Positions 17,701 to 33,178 of a stretch of DNA of 64,000 nt are shown piece after piece; within the stretch, counting starts at the first letter, position 1, and each line of letters begins with the position of its first letter. Both the position numbers and the translations under genes were made by a program. Source of the stretch: Siphonodentalium dalli (Eukaryota; Mollusca; Scaphopoda; Gadilida; Siphonodentaliidae); contig CP136061.1 in assembly GCA_032622095.1 (NCBI GenBank), positions 170,565,107 to 170,629,106 on the forward strand. The letters are read 5' to 3'. The notes below the pieces were generated by a model. It had not been told where the DNA came from. It searched no databases and was given only the letters and a program-made list of their open reading frames with translations.

Positions 17701-18077
17701 ATGTATCCCCGCCACACACATATATAGGTATCCCCGCCACACACATCTATAGGTATCCCCACCACATACATCTATATGTATCCCCACCACACATCTATAG
17801 GTATCCGCACCACACATATATAGGTATCCCCATCACATACATATATAGGTATCCCCACCACATACATATATAGGTATCCCCACCACATACATATATAGGT
17901 AACCCCACCACATACATGTATAGGTATCCCCACCACATACATATATAGGTATCAACACCACATACATATATAGGTATCCCCACCACATACATATATAGGT
18001 ATCCCCACCACACACATATATAGGTATCACCACCACACACATATATAGGTATCCCCGCCACATACATATATAGGTAT

Positions 18078-18657
18078 TGTCAGAGTGAATAAATTCCCCC
18101 TTGCTCAAATTGATCACGATTCCATAACTGAGTATTTCTCGTACGTAGATTTCACACGGCATGTAACAAAGTATTAATTATTTCGTGATAAGTATGACAT
18201 TGTGATATTTCTCACTATTTGTATATCGTATTTTCTGTGGACAAATTATTTTATTGAAGAAACGTATCCGCTATTAACCAGACTTTCCAATACATGTCGA
18301 AGTATAATCCCGTGTACAATGGGCAGATAATTACTAAAAACACCATTGTAAAACTTTAATTACAGTCCTATTCAATTGTACCGTATATATAGTTACGCTA
18401 ATCACGCAAATGGAGTTCAATCTTGCCTGTAGCATTGTTTGTAACTTGGAAACTCACAAACACACATGTATAAAAAGCTACGGAAATTTTGGGTAGAGAC
18501 GATAGAAAACACTAGAGAGATTCAGAATTTGGAAGATTGCTGTCGGACAAGTTTACCCGTCGGGCTGCATGCTATGCGGTCCGGCGGGGTCATTATATGC
18601 TAGACAGATGTTATGTGTATATATATATATATTGTTGCTGCTGTTACATCTGTTTAT
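18078..18657. repeat. Satellite-embedded spacer, long form, copy 7
   Basis: The first 223 bp match the short spacers (A-type). The copy then continues past GTCGAAG into about 355 bp of further non-satellite sequence, ending at a (TA)n tract, TTGTTGCTGCTGTT and TGTTTATC before satellite resumes. The extension holds a TATA-box-like TATAAAAAG at 18469-18477. No open frame of note. It is probably the ancestral form from which the short copies were derived by a deletion; that is inference. Confidence 0.92.
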
Positions 18658-20407
18658 CATATATAGGTATCCTCACCCCATACATATATAGGTATCCTCA
18701 CCACATACATATATAGGTATCCCCACCACATACATATATAGGTATCCTCACCACATACATATATAGGTATCCCCGCCACACACATATATAGGTCTCCCCA
18801 CCACACACATATATAGGTATCACCACCACACATATATAGGTATCCTCACCACATACATATATAGGTATCCCCGCCACACACATATATAGGTCTCCCCGAT
18901 ACACACATATATAGGTATCCCCGCCACACACATATATAGGAATCCCCGCCACACAGATCTATAGGTATCCCCACCACATACAGATATATATATCCCCACC
19001 ACACATCTATAGGTATCCGCACAACACATATATAGGTATCCCCACCACACACATCTATAGGTGTCCCCATCACATACATATATAGGTATCCCCACCACAT
19101 ACATATATAGGTATCCCCACCACACACATATATAGGTATCCCCGCCACATACATCTATAGGTCTCCCCACCACATACATATATAGGTATCACCACAAATT
19201 ACATCTATAGGTATCACCACCACATAAATATATAGGTATCCCCACCACATACATATATAGGTATCCCCATCACATACATCTATAGGTATCACCACCACAT
19301 ACATATATAGGTATCACCACCACATACATATATAGGTATCACCACCACATACATATATAGGTATCCCCACCACACACATATATAGGTCTCCCCACCACAT
19401 ACATCTATAAGTATCCCCACCACACACATATATAGGTATCCTCACCACATACATTTATAGGTATCCCTACCACATACATATATATGTATCACCACCACAT
19501 ACATATCCCCACCACATACATATATAGGTATCCCAACCACACACGTATATGGGTATCGCCGCCACACACATATATAGGTATCCCCACCACATACATCTAC
19601 AGGTCTCCCCAACACACACATATATAGGTATCCCCGCCACACACATATATAGGTCTCCCCGCCACATACATATAAAGGTCTCCCCGCCACACACATATAT
19701 AGGTATCCCCGCCACACACATATATAGGTATCACCACCACATACATATATAGGTATCCCCGCCACATACATATATAGGTATCACCACCACATACATATAT
19801 AGGTATCCCCACCACATACATATATAGATATCCCCACCAAATACATATATAGGTATCCCCACCACATACATCTATAGGTATCCCCACCACATACATATAT
19901 AGGTATCCCCGCCACACACATATATAGGTATCCCCACCACACACATATACAGGTATCACCACCACACACATATATAGGTATCCCCGCCACATACATATAT
20001 AGGTATCCCCACCACACACATATATATGTATCCCCGCCACACACATATATAGGTATCCCCGCCACACACATCTATAGGTATCCCCACCACATACATCTAT
20101 ATGTATCCCCACCACACATCTATAGGTATCCGCACCACACATATATAGGTATCCCCATCACATACATATATAATATAGGTATCCCCACCACATACATATA
20201 TAGGTATCCCCACCACATACATATATAGGTAACCCCACCACATACATGTATAGGTATCCCCACCACATACATATATAGGTATCAACACCACATACATATA
20301 TAGGTATCCCCACCACATACATATATAGGTATCCCCACCACACACATATATAGGTATCACCACCACACACATATATAGGTATCCCCGCCACATACATATA
20401 TAGGTAT

Positions 20408-20987
20408 TGTCAGAGTGAATAAATTCCCCCTTGCTCAAATTGATCACGATTCCATAACTGAGTATTTCTCGTACGTAGATTTCACACGGCATGTAACAAA
20501 GTATTAATTATTTCGTGATAAGTATGACATTGTGATATTTCTCACTATTTGTATATCGTATTTTCTGTGGACAAATTATTTCATTGAAGAAACGTATCCG
20601 CTATTAACCAGACTTTCCAATACATGTCGAAGTATAATCCCGTGTACAATGGGCAGATAATTACTAAAAACACCATTGTAAAACTTTAATTACAGTCCTA
20701 TTCAATTGTACCGTATATATAGTTACGCTAATCATGCAAATGGAGTTCAATCTTGCCTGTAGCATTGTTTGTAACTTGGAAACTCACAAACACACATGTA
20801 TAAAAAGCTACGGAAATTTTGGGTAGAGACGATAGAAAACACTAGAGAGATTCAGAATTTGGAAGATTGCTGTCGGACAAGTTTACCCGTCGGGCTGCAT
20901 GCTATGCGGTCCGGCGGGGTCATTATATGCTAGACAGATGTTATGTGTATATATATATATATTGTTGCTGCTGTTACATCTGTTTAT
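20408..20987. repeat. Satellite-embedded spacer, long form, copy 8
   Basis: Duplicate of copy 7 at a distance of exactly 2,330 bp, nearly identical. One visible difference turns CACGCAAAT of copy 7 into CATGCAAAT, creating the octamer ATGCAAAT at 20734-20741, about 58 bp before TATAAAAAG at 20799-20807. Confidence 0.92.
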
Positions 20988-22251
20988 CATATATAGGTAT
21001 CCTCACCCCATACATATATAGGTATCCTCACCACATACATATATAGGTATCCCCACCACATACATATATAGGTATCCTCACCACATACATATATAGGTAT
21101 CCCCGCCACACACATATATAGGTCTCCCCACCACACACATATATAGGTATCACCACCACACATATATAGGTATCCTCACCACATACATATATAGGTATCC
21201 CCGCCACACACATATATAGGTCTCCCCGATACACACATATATAGGTATCCCCGCCACACACATATATAGGAATCCCCGCCACACAGATCTATAGGTATCC
21301 CCACCACATACAGATATATGTATCCCCACCACACATCTATAGGTATCCGCACAACACATATATAGGTATCCCCACCACACACATCTATAGGTGTCCCCAT
21401 CACATACATATATAGGTATCCCCACCACATACATATATAGGTATCCCCACCACACACATATATAGGTATCCCCGCCACATACATCTATAGGTCTCCCCAC
21501 CACATACATATATAGGTATCACCACAAATTACATCTATAGGTATCACCACCACATAAATATATAGGTATCCCCACCACATACATATATAGGTATCCCCAT
21601 CACATACATCTATAGGTATCACCACCACATACATATATAGGTATCACCACCACATACATATATAGGTATCACCACCACATACATTTATAGGTATCCCCAC
21701 CACACACATATATAGGTCTCCCCACCACATACATCTATAAGTATCCCCACCACACACATATATAGGTATCCTCACCACATACATTTATAGGTATCCCTAC
21801 CACATACATATATATGTATCACCACCACATACATATCCCCACCACATACATATATAGGTATCCCAACCACACACGTATATGGGTATCGCCGCCACACACA
21901 TATATAGGTATCCCCACCACATACATCTACAGGTCTCCCCAACACACACATATATAGGTATCCCCGCCACACACATATATAGGTCTCCCCGCCACATACA
22001 TATAAAGGTCTCCCCGCCACACACATATATAGGTATCCCCGCCACACACATATATAGGTATCACCACCACATACATATATAGGTATCCCCGCCACATACA
22101 TATATAGGTATCACCACCACACACATATATAGGTCTCCCCACCACACACATATATATGTATCCCCGCCACATACATATATAGGTATCACCACCACACACG
22201 TATATAGGTCTCCCCACCACATACATCTATAGGTATCCCCACCATACACAT

Positions 22252-24177
22252 CTATAGGTATCCCCGCCACACACATCTATATGTATCCCCACCACATACA
22301 TATATAGGTATCCCCACCACACACATATGTAGGTATCCCCACCACATACATATATAGGTATCACCACCACACACATATAGGTATCCCCGCCACATACATA
22401 CAGGTATCCCCACCACAAACATATAGGTATCCCCACCATACACATCTATAGGTATCCCCGCCACATACATATATAGGTATCCCCACCAAACATCTTTAGG
22501 TATCCGCACCACACATATATAGGTATCCCCACCTCATACATATATAGGTATCCCCACCATACACATATATAGGTATCCCCACCACATACATATATAGGTA
22601 TCCTCACCACATACATATATAGGTATCCCCGCCACACACATATATAGGTCTCCCCACCACACACATATATAGGTATCACCACCACACATAAATAGGTATC
22701 CTCACCACATACATATATAGGTATCCCCGCCACACACATATATAGGTCTCCCCGATACACACATATATAGGTATTCCCGCCACATACATATATGGGTATC
22801 CCCACCACATACATATATAGGTATCCCCGCCACACACATATATAGGTCTCCCCGCCACATACATATAAAGGTCTCCCCGCCACACACATATATAGGTATC
22901 CCCGCCACACACATATATAGGTATCCCCACCACATACATATATAGGTATCCCCAACACATACATATATAAGTATCCCCACCACACACATAAATGGGTATC
23001 CCCGCCACATTCATATATAGGTATCCCCACCACATACGTATATAGGTATCCCCACCACACACATATATAGGTATCCCCACCACATACATATATAGGTATC
23101 CCCACAACACACATATATAGGTATCCCCGCCACATACATATATAGGTATCCCCGCCACACACATATATAGGTATCCCCGCCACAGACATCTATAGGTATC
23201 CCCACCACATACATCTATATGTATCCCCGCCACACACATCTATATGTATCCCCACCACATACATATATAGGTATCCCCACCACACACATATGTAGGTATC
23301 CCCACCACATACATATATAGGTATCACCACCACACACATATAGGTATCCCCGCCACATACATACAGGTATCCCCACCACACACATATAGGTATCCCCACC
23401 ATACACATCTATAGGTATCCCCGCCACATACATATATAGGTATCCCCACCAAACATCTTTAGGTATCCGCACCACACATATATAGGTATCCCCACCTCAT
23501 ACATATATAGGTATCCCCACCATACACATATATAGGTATCCCCACCACATACATATATAGGTATCCTCACCACATACATATATAGGTATCCCCGCCATCC
23601 ACATATATAGGTCTCCCCACCACACACATATATAGGTATCACCACCACACATAAATAGGTATCCTCACCACATACATATATAGGTATCCCCGCCACACAC
23701 ATATATAGGTCTCCCCGATACACACATATATAGGTATTCCCGCCACATACATATATGGGTATCCCCACCACATACATATATAGGTATCCCCGCCACACAC
23801 ATATATAGGTCTCCCCGCCACATACATATAAAGGTCTCCCCGCCACACACATATATAGGTATCCCCGCCACACACATATATAGGTATCCCCACCACATAC
23901 ATATATAGGTATCCCCAACACATACATATATAAGTATCCCCACCACACACATAAATGGGTATCCCCGCCACATTCATATATAGGTATCCCCACCACATAC
24001 GTATATAGGTATCCCCACCACACACATATATAGGTATCCCCACCACATACATATATAGGTATCCCCACAACACACATATATAGGTATCCCCGCCACATAC
24101 ATATATAGGTATCCCCACCACACACATATATAGGTATCCCCGCCACAGACATCTATAGGTATCCCCACCACATACAT
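22252..24177. repeat. Tandem higher-order repeat, period 963 bp
   Basis: Two consecutive satellite blocks match at an offset of 963 bp (22252/23215, 22446/23409, 22702/23665, 23011/23974), including the odd CCAAACATCTTTAGG monomer at 22485 and 23448. There is no spacer in the unit. Confidence 0.85.
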
Positions 24178-24915
24178 CTATATGTATCCCCACCACACAT
24201 CTATAGGTATCCGCACCACACATATATAGGTATCCCCACCACACACATCTATAGGTGTCCCCACCACATACATATATAGGTATCCCCACCACATACATAT
24301 CCCCACCACATACATATATAGGTATCCCCACCACATCCGTATATAGGTATCCCCACCACATACCTATATAGGTAACCCCACCACATACATTTATAGGTAT
24401 CCCCACCACATACATATATAGGTATCACCACCACATACATATATAGGTATCCCCACCACATACATATATAGGTATCCCAACTACAAACATATATAGGTAT
24501 CCCCGCCACACACGTATATAGGTATCGCCGCCACACACATATATAGGTATCCCCACCACATACATCTATAGGTCTCCCCACCACACACATATATAGGTAT
24601 ACCCGCCATACACATATATAGGTATCCCCGCCACACACATATATAGGTCTCCCCGCCACATACATATAAAGGTCTCCCAGCCACACACATATATAGGTAT
24701 CCCCGCCACACACATATATAGGTATCACCACCACATACATATATAGGTATCCCCGCCACATACATATATAGGTATCACCACCACACACATATATAGGTCT
24801 CCCCACCACACACATATATAGTTATCCCCGCCACATACATATATAGGTATCACCACCACACACGTATATAGGTCTCCCCACCACATACATCTATAGGTAT
24901 CCCCACCATACACTT

Positions 24916-27900
24916 CTATAGGTATCCCCGACACACACATCTATATGTATCCCCACCACATACATATATAGGTACCCCCACCACACACATGTGTAGGTAT
25001 CCCCACCACATACATATATAGGTATCACCACCACACACATATAGGTATCCCCGCCACATACATACAGGTATCACCACCACACACATATAGGTATCTCCAC
25101 CATACACATCTATAGGTATCCCCGCCACATACACATATAGGTATCCCCACCACACATCTATAGGTATCCGCACCACACATATATAGGTATCCCCACCTCA
25201 TACATATATAGGTATCCCCACCATACACATATATAGGTATCCCCACCACATACATATATAGGTATCCTCACCACATACATATATAGGTATCCCCGCCACA
25301 CACATATATAGGTCTCCCCACCACAAACATATATAGGTATCACCACCACACATAAATAGTTATCTTCACCACATACATATATAGGTATCCCCGCCACACA
25401 CATATATAGGTCTCCCCGATACATACATATATAGGTATCCCCGCCACACACATATATGGGTATCCCCGCCACATACATATATAGGTATCCCCGCCACACA
25501 CATATATAGGTCTCCCCGCCACATACATATAAAGGTCTCCCCGCCACACACATATATAGGTATCCCCGCCACACACATATATAGGTATCCCCACCACATA
25601 CATATATAGGTATCCCCAACACATACATATATAAGTATCCCCACCACACACATAAATAGGTATCCCCGCCACATACATATATAGGTATCCCCACCACATA
25701 CATATATAGGTATCCCCACCACATACATATATAGGTATCCCCAGCACACACATATATAGGTATCCCCGCCACATACATATATAGGTATCCCCGCCACACA
25801 CATATATAGGTAACCCCGCCACAGACATCTATAGGTATCCCCACCACATACATCTATATGTATCCCCACCACACATCTATAGGTATCCGCACCACACATA
25901 TATATGTATCCCCACCACACACATCTATATGTGTCCCCACCACATACATATATAGGTATCCCCACCACATACATATATAGGTATCACCACCACATACATA
26001 TATAGGTATCACCACCACATACATATATAGGTATCCCCCACCACATACATATATAGGTATCCCCATCACATACATCTATAGGTATCACCACCACATACAT
26101 ATATAGGTATCACCACCACATACATATATAGGTATCCCCACCACACACATATATAGGTCTCCCCACCACATACATATATAAGTATCCCCACCACACACAT
26201 ATATAGGTATCCCCACCACATACATTTATAGGTATCCCTACCACATACATATATATGTATCACCACCACATACATATCCCCACCACATACATATATAGGT
26301 ATCCCCACCACATACATATATAGGTATCCCCACCACATACATATATAGGTAACCCCACCACATACATTTATAGGTATTCCCACCACATACATATATAGGT
26401 ATCAACATCACATACATATATAGGTATCCCCACCACAATATAGGTATCCCAACCACACACATATATAGGTATCCCAACCACATACATATATAGGTATCAC
26501 CACCACACACATATAGGTATCCCCACCACATACATATAGTTATCCCCGAAACATACATATAGGTATCCCCACCACACACATATAGGTATCCCCACCACAC
26601 ACATCTATAGGTATCACCACCACATACATATATAGGTATACCCAACACATACATATATAGGTATCCCCACCACATACATATATAGGTATCCCCACCACAT
26701 TCATCTATAGGTATCCCCACCACATACATATATAGGTACCCGCACCACATACATATATAGGTATTCCCACCACATACATATATAGGTATCCCCACCACAT
26801 ACATCTATTTGTATCACCGCCACATACATCTATATGTATCCCCACCACACACATCTATAGGTATCCCCGCCACACACATATATAGGTATCCCCACCACAC
26901 ACATATATAGGTATCACCACCACACACATATACAGGTATCCCCGCCACATACATATATAGGTATCCCCTCCACATACATATATAGGTATCACCACCACAC
27001 ACATATATAGGTATCCCCACCACATACATATATAGGTATCCCCACCACATACATCTATAGGTATCCCCACCACACACATATATAGGTATCCCCCACCACA
27101 TACATATATAGGTATCCCCACCACATACATATATAGGTATCCCACCACATACATCTATATGTATCCCCACCACACACATATATAGGTATCCCCACCACAT
27201 ACATATATAGGTATCCCCACCACACACATATATAGTTATCCCCACCACATACATATATAGGTATCCCCACCACATACATATATAGGTATCCCCAACACAT
27301 ACATATATAGGTATTAGCACCACATACATATATATGTATCACCACCACATACATATATAGGTATCACCACCACATACATATATAGGTATCCCCACCACAC
27401 ACAGATATAGGTCTCCCCACCACATACATCTATAAGTATTCCCACCACACACATATATAGGTATCCTCACCACATACATTTATAGGTATCCCTACCACAT
27501 ACATATATATGTATCACCACCACATACATATCCCCACCACATACATATATAGGTATCCCCACCACATCCGTATATAGGTATCCCCACCACATACCTGTAT
27601 AGGTAACCCCACCACATACATTTATAGGTATCCCCACCACATACATATATAGGTATCACCACCACATACATATATAGGTATCCCCACCACATACATATAT
27701 AGGTATCCCAACCACACACATATATAGGTATCCCCGCCACACACGTATATAGGTATCGCCGCCACACACATATATAGGTATCCCCGCCACACACATATAT
27801 GGGTATCCCCGCCACATACATATATAGGTATCCCCGCCACACACATATATAGGTCTCGCCGCCACATACATATAAAGGTCTCCCCGCCACACACATATAT

Positions 27901-29184
27901 AGGTATCCCCGCCACACACATATATAGGTATCCCCACCACATACATATATAGGTATCCCCAACACATACATATATAGGTATCCCCACCACACACATAAAT
28001 AGGTATCCCCGCCACATACATATATAGGTATCCCCACCACATACATATATAGGTATCCCCACCACATACATATATAGGTATCCCCGCCACATACATATAT
28101 AGGTATCACCACCACACACATATATAGGTCTCCCCACCACACACATATATAGTTATCCCCGCCACATACATATATAGGTATCACCACCACACACGTATAT
28201 AGGTCTCCCCACCACATACATCTATAGGTATCCCCACCATACACTTCTATAGGTATCCCCGCCACACACATCTATATGTATCCCCACCACATACATATAT
28301 AGGTACCCCCACCACACACATGTGTAGGTATCCCCACCACATACATATATAGGTATCACCACCACACACATATAGGTATCCCCGCCACATACATACAGGT
28401 ATCCCCACCACACACATATAGGTATCTCCACCATACACATCTATAGGTATCCCCGCCACATACACATATAGGTATCCCCACCACACATCTATAGGTATCC
28501 GCACCACACATATATAGGTATTCCCACCTCATACATATATAGGTATCCCCACCATACACATATATAGGTATCCCCACCACATACATATATAGGTATCCTC
28601 ACCACATACATATATAGGTATCCCCGCCACACACATATATAGGTCTCCCCACCACACACATATATAGGTATCACCACCACACATAAATAGTTATCTTCAC
28701 CACATACATATATAGGTATCCCCGCCACACACATATGTAGGTCTCCCCGATACATACATATATAGGTATCCCCGCCACACACATATATGGGTATTCCCGC
28801 CACATACATATATAGGTATCCCCGCCACACACATATATAGGTCTCCCCGCCACATACATATAAAGGTCTCCCCGCCACACACATATATAGGTATCCCCGC
28901 CACACACATATATAGGTATCCCCACCACATACATATATAGGTATCCCCAACACATACATATATAAGTATCCCCACCACACACATAAATAGGTATCCCCGC
29001 CACATACATATATAGGTATCCCCACCACATACATATATAGGTATCCCCACCACACACATATATAGGTATCCCCACCACATACATATATAGGTATCCCCAC
29101 CACACAGATATATAGGTATCCCCGCCACATACATATATAGGTATCCCCGCCACATACATATATAGGTAACCCCGCCACAGACAT
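24916..29184. repeat. Higher-order duplication, offset 3,331 bp
   Basis: Variant series at 24916-25853 recurs at 28247-29184 (pairs 24916/28247, 25025/28356, 25158/28489), including the TAGTTATCTTCACC monomers at 25358 and 28689. The two copies flank a different satellite block. Confidence 0.8.
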
Positions 29185-32100
29185 CTATAGGTATCCCCAC
29201 CACATACATCTATATGTATCCCCACCACACATCTATAGGTATCCGCACCACACATATATATGTATCCCCACCACACACATCTATATGTGTCCCCACCACA
29301 TACATATATAGGTATCCCCACCACATACATATATAGGTATCCCCATCACATTCATCTATAGGTATCACCACCACATACATATATAGGTATCACCACCACA
29401 TACATATATAGGTATCCCCACGGCACACATATATAGGTCTCCCCACCACATACATCTATAAGTATCCCCACCACACACATATATAGGTATCCCCACCACA
29501 TACATATATAGGTATCCCCATCACATACATCTATAGGTATCACCACCACATACATATATAGGTATCACCACCACATACATATATAGGTATCCCCACCACA
29601 CACATATATAGGTCTCCCCACCACATACATCTATAAGTATCCCCACCACACACATATATAGATATCCCCACCACAATCATTTATAGGTATCCCTACCACA
29701 TAAATATATATGTATCACAACCACATACATATCCCCACCACATACATATATAGGTAACCCCACCACATACATATATAGGTATCCCCACCACATACATATA
29801 TAGGTAACCCCACCACATACATTTATAGGTATTCCCACCACATACATATATAGGTATCAACACCACATACATATATAGGTATCCCCACCACAATATAGGT
29901 ATCCCAACCACACACATATATAGGTATCCCCACCACATACATATATAGGTATCACCACCACACACATATAGGTATCCCCACCACATACATATAGTTATCC
30001 CCGAAACATACATATAGGTATCCCCACCACACACATATAGGTATCCCCACCACACACATCTATAGGTATCACCACCACATACATATATAGGTATACCCAA
30101 CACATACATATATAGGTATCCCCACCACATACATATATAGGTATCCCCACCACATTCATCTATAGGTATCCCCACCACATACATATATAGGTACCCGCAC
30201 CACATACATATATAGGTATTCCCACCACATACATATATAGGTATCCCCACCACATACATCTATTTGTATCACCGCCACATACATCTATATGTATCCCCAC
30301 CACACACATCTATAGGTATCCCCGCCACACACATATATAGGTATCCCCACCACACACATATATAGGTATCACCACCACACACATATACAGGTATCCCCGC
30401 CACATACATATATAGGTATCCCCTCCACATACATATATATGTATCACCACCACACACATATATAGGTATCCCCACCACATACATATATAGGTATCCCCAC
30501 CACATACATCTATAGGTATCCCCACCACACACATATATAGGTATCCCCCACCACATACATATATAGGTATCCCTACCACATACATATATAGGTATCCCCA
30601 CCACATACATCTATATGTATCCCCACCACACACATATATAGGTATCCCCACCACATACATATATAGGTATCCCCACCACACACATATATAGTTATCCCCA
30701 CCACATACATATATAGGTATCCCCACCACATACATATATAGGTATCCCCAACACATACATATATAGGTATTAGCACCACATACATATATATGTATCACCA
30801 CCACATACATATATAGGTATCACCACCACATACATATATAGGTATCCCCACCACACACAGATATAGGTCTCCCCACCACATACATCTATAAGTATCCCCA
30901 CCACACATATATATAGGTATCCTCACCACATACATTTATAGGTATCCCTACCACATACATATATATGTATCACCACCACATACATATCCCCACCACATAC
31001 ATATATAGGTATCCCCACCACATCCGTATATAGGTATCCCCACCACATACCTGTATAGGTAACCCCACCACATACATTTATAGGTATCCCCACCACATAC
31101 ATATATAGGTATCACCACCACATACATATATAGGTATCCCCACCACATACATATATAGGTATCCCAACCACACACATATATAGGTATCCCCGCCACACAC
31201 GTATATAGGTATCGCCGCCACACACATATATAGGTATCCCCGCCACACACATATATGGGTATCCCCGCCACATACATATATAGGTATCCCCGCCACACAC
31301 ATATATAGGTCTCGCCGCCACATACATATAAAGGTCTCCCCGCCACACACATATATAGGTATCCCCGCCACACACATATATAGGTATCCCCACCACATAC
31401 ATATATAGGTATCCCCAACACATACATATATAAGTATCCCCACCACACACATAAATAGGTATCCCCGCCACATACATATATAGGTATCCCCACCACATAC
31501 ATATATAGGTATCCCCACCACACACATATATAGGTATCCCCACCACATACATATATAGGTATCCCCACCACACACATATATAGGTATCCCCGCCACATAC
31601 ATATATAGGTATCCCCGCCACACACATATATAGGTAACCCCGCCACAGACATCTATAGGTATCCCCACCACATACATCTATATGTATCCCCACGACACAT
31701 CTATAGGTATCCGCACCACACATATATATGTATCCCCACCACACACATCTATATGTGTCCCCACCACATACATATATAGGTATCCCCACCACATACATAT
31801 ATAGGTATCACCACCACATACATATATAGGTATCACCACCACATACATATATAGGTATCCCCACCACATACATATATAGGTATCCCCATCACATACATCT
31901 ATAGGTATCACCACCACATACATATATAGGTATCACCACCACATACATATATAGGTATCCCCACCACACACATATATAGGTCTCCCCACCACATACATCT
32001 ATAAGTATCCCCACCACACACATATATAGGTATCCCCACCACATACATTTATAGGTATCCCTACCACATACATATATATGTATCACCACCACATACATAT

Positions 32101-33178
32101 CCCCACCACATACATATATATGTATCCCCACCGCATACATATATAGGTATCCCCACCACATACATATATAGGTAACCCCACCACATACATTTATAGGTAT
32201 TCCCACCACATACATATATAGGTATCAACACCACATACATATATAGGTATCCCCACCACAATATAGGTATCCCAACCACACACATATATAGGTATCCCCA
32301 CCACATACATATATAGGTATCACCACCACACACATATAGGTATCCCCACCACATACATATAGTTATCCCCGAAACATACATATAGGTATCCCCACCACAC
32401 ACATATAGGTATCCCCACCACACACATCTATAGGTATCACCACCACATACATATATAGGTATACCCAACACATACATATATAGGTATCCCCACCACATAC
32501 ATATATAGGTATCCCCACCACATTCATCTATAGGTATCCCCACCACATACATATATAGGTACCCGCACCACATACATATATAGGTATTCCCACCACATAC
32601 ATATATAGGTATCCCCACCACATACATCTATTTGTATCACCGCCACATACATCTATATGTATCCCCACCACACACATCTATAGGTATCCCCGCCACACAC
32701 ATATATAGGTATCCCCACCACACACATATATAGGTATCACCACCACACACATATACAGGTATCCCCGCCACATACATATATAGGTATCCCCTCCACATAC
32801 ATATATAGGTATCACCACCACACACATATATAGGTATCCCCACCACATACATATATAGGTATCCCCACCACATACATCTATAGGTATCCCCACCACACAC
32901 ATATATAGGTATCCCCCACCACATACATATATAGGTATCCCCACCACATACATATATAGGTATCCCCACCACATACATCTATATGTATCCCCACCACACA
33001 CATATATAGGTATCCCCACCACATACATATATATGTATCCCCACCACACACATATATAGTTATCCCCACCACATACATATATAGGTATCCCCACCACATA
33101 CATATATAGGTATCCCCAACACATACATATATAGGTATTAGCACCACATACATATATATGTATCACCACCACATACAT
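26066..33178. repeat. Three-copy higher-order repeat, offsets 3,455 and 2,368 bp
   Basis: Blocks beginning near 26066, 29521 and 31889 share ordered landmarks: 26238/29693/32061, 26814/30269/32637 and 30310/32678. They also share the shortened monomers CCACAATATAGG and TTATCCCCGAAACATAC. A diverged fourth copy starts near 35145. The unequal offsets fit unequal crossing-over. Confidence 0.8.

Larger units (their letters stand above)
17456..22101. repeat. Tandem higher-order repeat, period 2,330 bp
   Basis: Two blocks carry the long spacer and its flanks at a constant 2,330-bp offset (18078/20408, 18698/21028, 19442/21772, 19549/21879). The upstream edge shows 17456/19781, an offset of 2,325. 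Confidence 0.88.
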
